Assembly (NCBI GenBank): GCA_944319935.1
Contig: CALUFM010000010.1
Coordinates: 1-64,000 of the forward strand
Direction: 5' to 3'
Length of the DNA: 64,000 bases
Origin: an uncultured Prevotella sp.
GTDB lineage: Bacteria > Bacteroidota > Bacteroidia > Bacteroidales > Bacteroidaceae
Made by a program: the position numbers and the translations under genes
Part shown: positions 46,342 to 56,231 of the stretch, piece after piece
How the letters are laid out: every line of letters begins with the position of its first letter
Numbering within the stretch: position 1 is the stretch's first letter
Notes under the pieces: model-generated
The model's input: the letters and a program-made list of their open reading frames with translations, nothing else
Told to the model about the DNA's origin: nothing
Databases searched by the model: none

Positions 46342-46403
46342 GATATTACGTTTTTTTAAGTTTGAAAAAATATCCATACGACGCCCGCAAGGCCGTCATG
46401 CTA

Positions 46404-46433
46404 CAAAGATAGCGATTTTCCGTGAAAACAAAG
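46404..46433 (-). promoter_or_regulatory. Promoter of the 210-aa lipoprotein
   Basis: CTTTG (46429-46433) and TATCTTTG (46404-46411) on the minus strand, spacer about 17 nt. The start would lie about 55 nt before the ATG. Confidence 0.65.
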
Positions 46434-46511
46434 AGCCAAACCTCAGGAAAACTTGCGGCATCCGCATTTTTCTCGAGACTTGGCTCCACGTTTCCTGTCA
46501 GCCAGGCGGAG

Positions 46512-46916
46512 TTACTTGCTCATGTCAATCTTCCACTCGCCCTTGTCGTTCTGCTTCAGCTTCATGACATCTTCGTCAGTCTTGCCGTTTTCGTATTCGA
46601 TTTTCATGGTCACCGTTGCGGTCTTGCCGTCCTCGGCGATTTCCTCCGACACGGCCTCATAGCTCTTTATGCCGCCGTCTTTCTCATACTGCTTGTCCAT
46701 CTTCTCCTGGAACATGGCCACGAGCATGTCTTTCTCGTTCTGCGAGGCTTCGCCCTCCTTGTCGTTGTAAATCAGCTCCACCAGCTTCTTTGCGTCGCGG
46801 TCTTTCATGGCCTGGGTAGCCTCTTCGGCCACGGCCTTGGGCGTGTTGCCGCCTCCGCAGGCGGTGAATACGAGCATGGCGGCCACAAAGGCCACAAATG
46901 AAAACAGCTTTTTCAT
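46512..46916 (-). CDS. DUF4878-type small lipoprotein
   Basis: A 134-aa lipoprotein (lipobox FTACGGG). The mature part (TPKAVAEEATQAMKDRD ... WKIDMSK) fits the NTF2-like DUF4878 family, common in Bacteroidota: an N-terminal helix pair, then a sheet ending in an aromatic-Lys-Ile/Val-Asp strand. Function is unknown; the fold often binds small ligands. It is read in the same direction as the two lipoprotein genes on either side, which look independent (own promoters). Confidence 0.82.
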   Translation of the reverse strand: MKKLFSFVAFVAAMLVFTACGGGNTPKAVAEEATQAMKDRDAKKLVELIYNDKEGEASQNEKDMLVAMFQEKMDKQYEKDGGIKSYEAVSEEIAEDGKTATVTMKIEYENGKTDEDVMKLKQNDKGEWKIDMSK

Positions 46917-46945
46917 GATTGTAGGTTTTTAAGTTAATACTATGG

Positions 46946-47551
46946 TTAAAAAGATATCACACTCTCCAATGCGCCATTGTTGCAGATGTCTGACGGCAAT
47001 ATGCACCTCAGCCTCATGCCCGGCAGGTGGATGTCATGCCTCGCTCTGCCCGCAAGGGGCTTCCCGGCGCGCGTGTAGGCGTACTCGATGAGTTCGCAAC
47101 AGTACATCTTGGTGGTGTCGCTGTCGTCATAGCCGTGGTCAAACAGCGTGCCCCTGCGGTAAGCCTCGAGAGCGTAGCGCGCCGCCTTGGCGGCCGTGGC
47201 CGTGTCGCCGCGCAACCGCTTCACCTCGCCCATCTTGGCGTTTATCGACGAGTAAAACTTCTCGGGCGTCTCCATCTTCACACGGTCGGGGTCGCCCTCA
47301 TAGTCAGGCTCGTCAGGCACGGCATGCACCACCATCATCACCCCGCACGAGTCAACCACCATGCCCACGTGGGAATAGCTGCCACCGCGGTCGGCCGCCA
47401 TCACGGCGCGGCTCGTAAGGCCGTTGCCCCGGCGGAACACCAAGTCGCCCGCGCGCAGCTCGCATCCCTCGGGCAATATGCTCCTCGCCGTCTTCTTGCC
47501 GCACGAGGCTAACAGCAAGAGCATCGTCAGTATGGTGAGAACGTTTTTCAT
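46946..47551 (-). CDS. YiiX-like permuted papain-fold (NlpC/P60 superfamily) lipoprotein
   Basis: A 201-aa lipoprotein (lipobox LLASC) with the catalytic set of the YiiX/YebB group: GDLVFRRGNG at the front, SYSHVGMVV (catalytic His) and MYCCELIEYAY (catalytic Cys). It probably cuts an amide or ester bond in the envelope; some relatives act on peptidoglycan or lipids. The start at 47551 (MKNVLTILT) gives the lipoprotein signal. Promoter TTTG / TATATTTG (47571-47602) has 20-nt spacing. Confidence 0.87.
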   Translation of the reverse strand: MKNVLTILTMLLLLASCGKKTARSILPEGCELRAGDLVFRRGNGLTSRAVMAADRGGSYSHVGMVVDSCGVMMVVHAVPDEPDYEGDPDRVKMETPEKFYSSINAKMGEVKRLRGDTATAAKAARYALEAYRRGTLFDHGYDDSDTTKMYCCELIEYAYTRAGKPLAGRARHDIHLPGMRLRCILPSDICNNGALESVISF

Positions 47552-47570
47552 CGCGGCAGGGTTACATCTG

Positions 47571-47602
47571 CAAATATAACGAAAAAACATTAAATGTGCA
47601 AA
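47571..47602 (-). promoter_or_regulatory. Promoter of the YiiX-like gene
   Basis: TTTG (47599-47602) and TATATTTG (47571-47578) on the minus strand. The predicted start is about 15 nt before the ATG. Confidence 0.7.
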
Positions 47603-47714
47603 ATTTCCACAATTTTTATCGCCCAAATAGCGGAAATCCGTTATCATGCGCCTCGCCATTGGACGGCCGCGCCCGCAACCGTGCGTAACCGCCTGACAGC
47701 CAGCAGGTTCGCAA

Positions 47715-47790
47715 CATGCAGTCTTTTACGCGCCAAAAGGCCGTGTTTCATGCGACGAAAGGCCACGTTTCACCGTGCGTTTTGCCGCAA
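47715..47790. repeat. F1 multi-hairpin repeat, decayed copy
   Basis: CAGTCTTTTACGCGCC, AAAAGGCCGTGTTTCATGCG, ACGAAAGGCCACGTTTCACC and GTGCGTTTTGCCGC. It lies between two divergent promoters, the YiiX-like gene and PAP2. Confidence 0.65.
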
Positions 47791-47895
47791 ACGGGGGTTC
47801 GGCCGCAAACCGCCACCACCGCGCCCGGCCGTGCGGAAACGCAAAAAAATGTCTTATTTCCCGCCGTTTTGTTTCGAGTTCCGCCCAAATTAGGC

Positions 47896-47903
47896 TATCT
47901 TTG
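47896..47903 (+). promoter_or_regulatory. -7 box of the PAP2 gene
   Basis: TATCTTTG, about 20 nt before the ATG at 47924, so the leader is very short. A TTTTG at 47866-47870 could serve as -33 at a longer than usual distance. Confidence 0.6.
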
Positions 47904-47923
47904 ACGGCTAAAAAACAACCACC

Positions 47924-48493
47924 ATGCTGAAGAGACTATGCATAATGGCCGTATCGCTGATGACGGCAGCCGGCGCGGCGGCGCAACACGAACCTTACCA
48001 CGGCGACGGCATCGACGATTACCTGCGCTTCGTGCCGATAGCGTCGGCATACATATTGAAGGCGTCGGGCGTTGAGAGCCGCAGCCCGTGGAAGCGGCTG
48101 TTGGTGAACACGGCCACGTCGTTCGCCGTTGACGCCGCAGTTACCTACGGCCTGAAGTTCTCCATCAAGTCAACACGCCCCGACGGCACCGACCGCCACT
48201 CGTTCCCGTCAGGGCACACGTCGTTCGCCTTCTTCGGCGCGGGCGTGCTTGACAAGGAGTTCCGCCACGTCAGCCCGTGGATCAGCGTGGGCGGATACGC
48301 CGTTGCGACATACGTGGCAGTTGACCGCGTCTGCCGCAACCGCCACCATTGGGGCGACGTAGTGGCGGGCGCAGCCATCGGCGTGCTGTCAGTGGAAGCC
48401 GGCTACTGGCTCGGCGACAAGCTCACCGGCTGGAACGAGAACGTTGACGTGGCCGTGTGCCCCCTCGGCGTCAGCGTGGCGTGGAGATGGTGA
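47924..48493 (+). CDS. PAP2-family phosphatase
   Basis: A 189-aa membrane-linked phosphatase with a signal peptide-like start (MTAAGAAAQ). The three PAP2 motifs are present: KFSIKSTRPDG (K and RP), FPSGHTSFAF (PSGH) and DRVCRNRHHWGDVVAG (R, H, D). All catalytic residues are there. Likely substrates are lipid phosphates such as undecaprenyl diphosphate or phosphatidylglycerol phosphate. The C-terminal 20 residues are short compared with larger family members. Confidence 0.9.
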   Translation: MLKRLCIMAVSLMTAAGAAAQHEPYHGDGIDDYLRFVPIASAYILKASGVESRSPWKRLLVNTATSFAVDAAVTYGLKFSIKSTRPDGTDRHSFPSGHTSFAFFGAGVLDKEFRHVSPWISVGGYAVATYVAVDRVCRNRHHWGDVVAGAAIGVLSVEAGYWLGDKLTGWNENVDVAVCPLGVSVAWRW

Positions 48494-48504
48494 TGGTGAT
48501 GGTC

Positions 48505-48812
48505 TCCTTGGAGTCAAAGGAGTTCTTGTCAGGAGTTAAAGGAGTTATTACCAGGAGTTAAAGGAGTTAAAAGGAGTTATCGCTCACTTCGTTCGCTGAG
48601 GAGTTAAAGACAAATGCCTTGTCGCTTTATATTTTAGGGAGTTAAAGGAGTTTAAGACAAATGCTTTTACAGCTTATCGGCTGACTATGCTTGTCTGCTC
48701 GTCACTCGTCTGCTTGTCACTGCCTACTGGTCTGCTCGTCTGCTGAAATACATTTGTCTTTAACTCCTTTAACTACATTAACTCCTTTAACTCCTTACAA
48801 GAACTCCTTTAA
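48505..48812. repeat. Large F2/F5 repeat region before malQ
   Basis: Many copies of AGGAGTTAAAGGAGTT (48516-48660), a module GTTATCGCTCACTTCGTTCG (about 48575), three GACAAATGC-type ends, a GTCTGCTTGTCAC block (48688-48745) and the inverted arm CATTTGTCTTTAACTCCTTT (48752 onward). The left and right parts can pair over 40 nt or more. No gene. It lies between PAP2 and the malQ operator and could end PAP2 transcription. Confidence 0.8.
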
Positions 48813-48823
48813 CTTCCAGAAGA

Positions 48824-48901
48824 GTGTAAACGATTGCACGTGTAAAAATATTTTTCACTGCGTTTTTTGAAACACACGTATTTATTTTATTGCTAACTTT
48901 G
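48824..48901 (+). promoter_or_regulatory. LacI-type operator and promoter of the malQ operon
   Basis: Operator GTGTAAACGATTGCAC at 48824-48839 (centre 48831.5) and TAACTTTG at 48894-48901; distance 62.5 bp. TTTTTTG (48863-48869) might serve as -33 but is 24 nt away. The start would be about 22 nt before the ATG at 48930. Confidence 0.85.
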
Positions 48902-48929
48902 ACCCGAAAACATAAAAATCTTGTTACCT

Positions 48930-51629
48930 ATGAACATACTTTTGAGCATCATCTACGGCACAAGCTTCGGCGAGGAGCTTGTACTAAATCTTATAACAGG
49001 CACAAAAGACGGCATCAGGCAGTCAACTCCCTACAGGATGAGAACCATAAACGGGCGCGAATGGACGTGCGACCTGCGCCTCGACCTGCGCACAGGCACA
49101 TACATAGACTACTTCTACAGCGTGGTGCGCGGCGAGGACAACGTCGTCAGGCGCGAATGGACGATGGAGCCTCACCGCCTCGAAATCAACGCCGTGCGCG
49201 GAAAGAGCATCACCGTGTACGACCATTGGATTGACATACCCGAGGACGCCTACCTGTACAGCTCGGCTTTCACCGACTGCATACGGCGCAGGAAGACCAC
49301 GCCCGTAGCCCTGAGCGACTACGCCGTTACCGCCCGCCTGAAGGTGCGCGCGCCGCAACTGGCCGGCAACCAGAGACTGATGGTGGTCGGCAACGACAAG
49401 GCCATGGGCGGCTGGGACGTGTCAAAGGCCGTGCCAATGTACGAACACAACTACAACGAATGGATTGCCGACATCGATGTTACAAAGCTGTCAGGCAAGA
49501 CGTTCTTCTTCAAGTTCGTGGCCGTTGACGTGTTCGACCGCGCCAACGTCGTATGGGAAGACCGCGAGAACCGCCGCGTATCACTGCCCGACCTGACCGA
49601 AGGCCGCGTCATAGTGTACGAACTTGACGAAGCTTTCTTCCCCATATATAATATAAGGTGCGCCGGCACGCAAGTGCCTGTGTTCTCGCTGCGCTCGAAG
49701 ACGAGCTTCGGTGTGGGCGACTTCGGCGACCTCAAGAAGATGATTGACTGGATGGCGTTGACCCAGCAGCGCGTGTTGCAGCTACTGCCTATCAACGACA
49801 CCACGACCACCCACACCTGGACAGACTCTTACCCGTACAGCAGCATCAGCATATTCGCCCTGCACCCGCAGTACGCCGACCTCAACGCGCTACCGCAAAT
49901 CGAGGACGAGGAGACAAGGAAACGCTTTGAGGAACTGCGGCTTGAGCTTAACGCCCTGCCACAAATCGACTATGAGCGGGTGAACAATGCCAAGACCGAA
50001 TACCTGACCGTGCTTTACCAGCAAGAAGGAAAGAAAGTGTTGGCGTCGGCGGAGTTCAAGAAGTTCTTCGCCGAAGCGTCGCCATGGCTCGTGCCCTACG
50101 CGCAATACTGCTACTTCAGGGAGAAATACGGCACAGCCGACTTCAGCCTCTGGCCCGACCACAACTGCTTCGACGAGGCTGAACGCAGCGCGTTGTCAGG
50201 ACCGCGCAACGTGGCTTTCAAGAACGTGGCCTTCTATTACTACGTGCAGTTCATCCTCAACACGCAGATGGCCGACGCCCACGACTACGCCCGCTCGAAA
50301 GGAGTCGTGCTGAAAGGCGACATCCCCATAGGCGTTGACCGCCACGGAGCTGACGTATGGCAAGAGCCGCGCTACTTCAACCTGAACGGCCAGGCGGGCG
50401 CGCCGCCTGACGACTTCTCGGTCAACGGGCAGAACTGGGGCCTCCCGACATACAACTGGGACGAGATGCTGAAAGACGACGGACGCTGGTGGACACGCCG
50501 TTTCGCCAACATGGCGAAGTTCTTCGACGCTTACCGCATCGACCACGTGCTTGGCTTCTTCCGCATATGGGAAATCCCGATTAACGCCGTCCACGGATTG
50601 CTTGGCCAGTTCTCGCCGGCTCTCGGCATGACCCGCCAGGAGATTGAAGCTTACGGACTGCACTTCCAAGAGGAGCTTTTCACCGAACCGTTCATTACCG
50701 ACTGGGTCATTGAACGCATGTTCGGAGAGCGCGCCCAGATGGTTCGCGGGACATATCTTGAACCATCTCACGACGGCCGCTACCGCATGAAGGAAGCTTA
50801 CAACACGCAAAGGAAGATAGAAAAGGCCTTCACCGGAAAGACGGGAAAAGCCGACACAGACCTCCGCGACGGGCTTTACGCCTTGGTAAGCGACGTGCTT
50901 TTCGTGCGCGACCACCGCGACCCGAACAAGTTCCACCCAAGGATTTCGGTGCAGTTCGACTTCATTTACGAGTCGCTTTACGACAGTGACAAGTACCTTT
51001 TCAACAAGATTTACAACGATTATTACTACCGGCGTAACAACCAGTTCTGGTATCGCGAGGCCATGAACAAGCTGCCCAGGATTGTCGAAGCAACCCGGAT
51101 GCTCGTTTGCGCGGAAGACCTTGGCATGGTGCCTGACTGCGTTTCATGGGTGATGGACGAGCTGAAAATCCTCAGCTTGGAGCTTCAGTCGATGCCGAAA
51201 GACCCGAACGTGCGCTTCGGAGTCCTCTCACGCAACCCTTACCGCTCGGTATGCACAATATCAAGCCACGACACACCTACGCTCCGCCAGTGGTGGGACG
51301 AGGACGAGGCACGCACCCAAGACTATTACAACAACGTGCTTCAGAAGTATGGCGCGGCTCCGCATCCGCTGCCGGGATGGCTCGCCCGCGACATAATTTC
51401 GCGCAACCTGCTCTGTCCTTCGATGCTTTGCATACTGGCATTGCAGGACTGGTTGGCCATCGACGAGAACATACGCCTCGCCGACAAGGACAAGGAGCGC
51501 ATCAACATACCATCCAACCCACGCCACTATTGGCGTTACCGGATGCACATCAACATAGAAGACCTGTTGGGAAAGCACGACTTCAACCAGAACATAACCG
51601 ACCTGATAAGGGAAAGCGGGAGGATGTAG
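48930..51629 (+). CDS. malQ: 4-alpha-glucanotransferase (GH77) with N-terminal starch-binding modules
   Basis: A cytoplasmic enzyme that disproportionates maltodextrins and frees glucose. The 899-aa protein has two CBM20-like modules in the first 240 residues (the second with VVGNDKAMGGWDVSKAVPM), then GH77. The nucleophile is D538 (AYRIDHVLGF), acid/base is E729 (CAEDLGMV), and the third acid lies in SSHDTPTLR. This long form recalls DPE2-type enzymes that act on maltose and branched glucan. There is no signal peptide. The start at ATG 48930 replaces an in-frame TTG at 48921. It is first in malQ-susB-pullulanase-susA, with repeat-filled gaps. Confidence 0.95.
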   Translation: MNILLSIIYGTSFGEELVLNLITGTKDGIRQSTPYRMRTINGREWTCDLRLDLRTGTYIDYFYSVVRGEDNVVRREWTMEPHRLEINAVRGKSITVYDHWIDIPEDAYLYSSAFTDCIRRRKTTPVALSDYAVTARLKVRAPQLAGNQRLMVVGNDKAMGGWDVSKAVPMYEHNYNEWIADIDVTKLSGKTFFFKFVAVDVFDRANVVWEDRENRRVSLPDLTEGRVIVYELDEAFFPIYNIRCAGTQVPVFSLRSKTSFGVGDFGDLKKMIDWMALTQQRVLQLLPINDTTTTHTWTDSYPYSSISIFALHPQYADLNALPQIEDEETRKRFEELRLELNALPQIDYERVNNAKTEYLTVLYQQEGKKVLASAEFKKFFAEASPWLVPYAQYCYFREKYGTADFSLWPDHNCFDEAERSALSGPRNVAFKNVAFYYYVQFILNTQMADAHDYARSKGVVLKGDIPIGVDRHGADVWQEPRYFNLNGQAGAPPDDFSVNGQNWGLPTYNWDEMLKDDGRWWTRRFANMAKFFDAYRIDHVLGFFRIWEIPINAVHGLLGQFSPALGMTRQEIEAYGLHFQEELFTEPFITDWVIERMFGERAQMVRGTYLEPSHDGRYRMKEAYNTQRKIEKAFTGKTGKADTDLRDGLYALVSDVLFVRDHRDPNKFHPRISVQFDFIYESLYDSDKYLFNKIYNDYYYRRNNQFWYREAMNKLPRIVEATRMLVCAEDLGMVPDCVSWVMDELKILSLELQSMPKDPNVRFGVLSRNPYRSVCTISSHDTPTLRQWWDEDEARTQDYYNNVLQKYGAAPHPLPGWLARDIISRNLLCPSMLCILALQDWLAIDENIRLADKDKERINIPSNPRHYWRYRMHINIEDLLGKHDFNQNITDLIRESGRM

Positions 51630-51640
51630 ACGCTTCGTCA

Positions 51641-51776
51641 GGAGTTAAAGAAGTTAAGGAAGTTATCGCTCACGACGTTCGCTTAGGAGTTAAAGACAAA
51701 TGCTTTGACGATTATGCACAGACAACAAGACTATTGTCTTTAACTCCTTTAACTTCCTATAACTCCTTTAACTCCC
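51641..51776. repeat. F2 inverted repeat between malQ and susB
   Basis: The left arm GGAGTTAAAGAAGTTAAGGA (51641) is split by a 20-nt module ATCGCTCACGACGTTCGCTT and resumes AGGAGTTAAAGACAAATG. The right arm (51733-51776) complements both halves. The insert module recurs at about 48580 and 61020 (inverted). Confidence 0.8.
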
Positions 51777-51793
51777 AAAAACAAGTTTCATGA

Positions 51794-53944
<2,151 letters not shown>

Positions 53945-53945
53945 T

Positions 53946-54035
53946 TTGCAAAAGACGGTCTTTCGCACAGTGAAAGGCCGTCTTTTGCCCTCTGAAAGGC
54001 CACCTTTTGCGAACCGAAAGACGGCCTTCCGCAAA
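53946..54035. repeat. F1 multi-hairpin repeat between susB and pullulanase
   Basis: A hairpin pairs GCAAAAGACGGTCTTTC (53948-53964) with GAAAGGCCGTCTTTTGC (53972-53988), then GAAAGGCCACCTTTTGC and GAAAGACGGCCTTCCGCAAA. It is one of the best copies, starting just after the susB stop. Confidence 0.8.
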
Positions 54036-54071
54036 GCATTGAGACACAACATGTTACGAAACCGATAAATA

Positions 54072-56063
54072 ATGACCAATATGAAAATAGCCAACCTGTT
54101 GCTCGCAGGCTTCCTCTCGCTCGCCACAGCACAGCAAGCCGTGGCGCAAGAAGCTGTCACGCACGCGGCGCACAAGCCCAAGGCACCGATGGCGGAAAGG
54201 CAAGTCTCGCAGTTCCGCTTCGCCGACGAGGCAAACTACTCACCCCGCCAGACCACCTTCAGGCTGTTCGCCCCCAAGGACGCGAAGGCCGTCACCCTGC
54301 GCATCTACGCCGACGGGCAGGGCGGCACGCCGCTGAAGACGGTCAAGATGGCGTATGACGGACTGCTGAATTACACCGCGACGGTAGACGGCGACCTGAA
54401 AGGCAAGTTCTACACGTTCGACGCAGGGCACGGCGAATGCGCCGGAGTGTTCGCCAAGGCCGTCGGAGTGAACGGACAACGCGGCGCAATCATCGACCTT
54501 GAAGCCACCAACCCCGACGGCTGGGACGCCGACCGCATAACCGAAAAGGTGAAGATGACCGACCTCGTCATCTACGAGATGCACCACCGCGACTTCTCCA
54601 TCGACCCGTCGTCAGGACTTGAACACAAGGGAAAATTCCTCGCCCTGACCGAGCAGAAGGCCATAGACCACCTGAAAAAGTTAGGCGTCAACGCCGTACA
54701 CATACTGCCGTCGTTCGACTATGCGTCGGTTGACGAGACACGCCTCGACACGCCCCAATACAACTGGGGCTACGACCCGCTGAACTACAACGTGCCCGAA
54801 GGCTCTTACTCCACCAACCCCTACGACCCCGCCGTCCGCATAAAAGAGTTCAAGCAGATGGTGCGCGCCCTGCACAAGGCCGGCATCCGCGTCATACTCG
54901 ACGTTGTTTACAACCACACCTTCAACCTTGAGGGCAGCAACTTCCAGCGCACCTACCCCGACGTTTTCTACCGCAAGACGGCCGACGGGCAATGGTCTAA
55001 CGGCTCAGGCTGCGGCAACGAGACCGCCAGCGAACTCGACCCCATGCGCAACTTCATGCTGCAGTCCATGCGCTATTGGGTTGACGAATACCACATCGAC
55101 GGCTTCCGTGTTGACCTGATGGGCGTGCATGACATCGAGACAATGAACAAAATCCGCCGCATGTTCGACCGCACCTTCCCCGCAACGTTCATCTACGGCG
55201 AGGGCTGGAGCGCGGGCACGTGCGCCTATCCAATAGACAAGCTCGCCATGAAAGCCAACATGCGCAAGACGCCCGGCATAGCCGCGTTCGGCGACGAGAT
55301 GCGCGACGCGCTGCGCGGACCGTTCAACGACAACCGCAAGGGCGCGTTCATAGCCGGCATGGCGGGAAACGAGGAGAGCATAAAATTCGGCATCGCCGGG
55401 GCTGTCAGCCATCCGCAGGTTGACATGTCGAAGGTGAATTACAGCAAGGAAGCCTGGGCTTTGCAGCCGTGGCAGGCCATCAGCTATGTCAGTTGCCATG
55501 ACGACATGTGCCTTGTTGACCGCCTCCGCGCCAGCGTCCCTGGCATAACGCAAGACGAACTCATCCGCCTCGACCTCTTGGCGCAGACCGCCGTGTTCAC
55601 CGCCCAGGGCGTACCGTTCATGCAGGCGGGCGAAGAGATGCTCAGAGACAAGAAAGGCGTGCATAACAGTTACAACTCCCCTGACAGTGTGAACCGCATC
55701 GACTGGACAAACCTGACGAAGTATCCGCAGGTGTTCAGCTACTACAGCAGCCTAATATCCTTGCGCAAGAACCACCCGGCGTTCCGCCTCGGCGACGCCG
55801 ACCTTGTGCGCAAGCACCTTGAGTTCCTGCCCGTACAGGACTGCCTCGTGGCCTTCCGCCTGAAAGGGAACGCCGGCGGCGACTCCTGGAAGAACATTAT
55901 CGTGATATTGAATTCAGCCAAACATGCGCGCAGCGTTGACATCCCGCACGGCAACTACACCGTAGTATGCCGCGAAGGCGTCATCAACGAGGCCGGCCTC
56001 GGCACCGTAAGCGGCTCCCAAGTCAGCGTTCTGGCGCGGTCGGCAATGATTTTACATGACTAA
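54072..56063 (+). CDS. Type I pullulanase (GH13_14)
   Basis: A debranching enzyme for alpha-1,6 bonds of pullulan, amylopectin and limit dextrin. The 663-aa product has a signal peptide (AQQAVAQE), a CBM48-like domain (RQTTFRLFAPKDAKAVTL) and the type I signature YNWGYDP. Catalytic residues are D348 (GFRVDLMG), E377 (YGEGWSAG) and D477 (SCHDD). It lacks a lipobox, so it is probably periplasmic. ATG at 54081 (MKIANLLLAG) is an equally possible start. Third gene of the malQ operon. Confidence 0.95.
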   Translation: MTNMKIANLLLAGFLSLATAQQAVAQEAVTHAAHKPKAPMAERQVSQFRFADEANYSPRQTTFRLFAPKDAKAVTLRIYADGQGGTPLKTVKMAYDGLLNYTATVDGDLKGKFYTFDAGHGECAGVFAKAVGVNGQRGAIIDLEATNPDGWDADRITEKVKMTDLVIYEMHHRDFSIDPSSGLEHKGKFLALTEQKAIDHLKKLGVNAVHILPSFDYASVDETRLDTPQYNWGYDPLNYNVPEGSYSTNPYDPAVRIKEFKQMVRALHKAGIRVILDVVYNHTFNLEGSNFQRTYPDVFYRKTADGQWSNGSGCGNETASELDPMRNFMLQSMRYWVDEYHIDGFRVDLMGVHDIETMNKIRRMFDRTFPATFIYGEGWSAGTCAYPIDKLAMKANMRKTPGIAAFGDEMRDALRGPFNDNRKGAFIAGMAGNEESIKFGIAGAVSHPQVDMSKVNYSKEAWALQPWQAISYVSCHDDMCLVDRLRASVPGITQDELIRLDLLAQTAVFTAQGVPFMQAGEEMLRDKKGVHNSYNSPDSVNRIDWTNLTKYPQVFSYYSSLISLRKNHPAFRLGDADLVRKHLEFLPVQDCLVAFRLKGNAGGDSWKNIIVILNSAKHARSVDIPHGNYTVVCREGVINEAGLGTVSGSQVSVLARSAMILHD

Positions 56064-56068
56064 TAATC

Positions 56069-56218
56069 AGGAAGTCAAAGGAGTTAATGAAGTTAAAGGA
56101 GTTAAAGACAAATGCTTTGAAAAATGACAGTTGACAACAACATTATCAACATACCAGTAAAAAACAACTTGGCATTTGTCCTTAACTCCTTTAACTTCAT
56201 TAACTCCTTTAACTCCTT
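56069..56218. repeat. F2 inverted repeat between pullulanase and susA
   Basis: The 47-nt arms at 56069-56115 and 56172-56218 pair at 43 positions (AGGAGTTAATGAAGTTAAAG and onward), with a 56-nt loop. The right arm ends 13 nt before the susA start and could hide its ribosome site. Confidence 0.88.
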
Positions 56219-56231
56219 AAACAATTAAACA

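Noticed and set aside
48921..48929. TTG start for malQ
   Set aside because: An ATG 9 nt later is present and normal.
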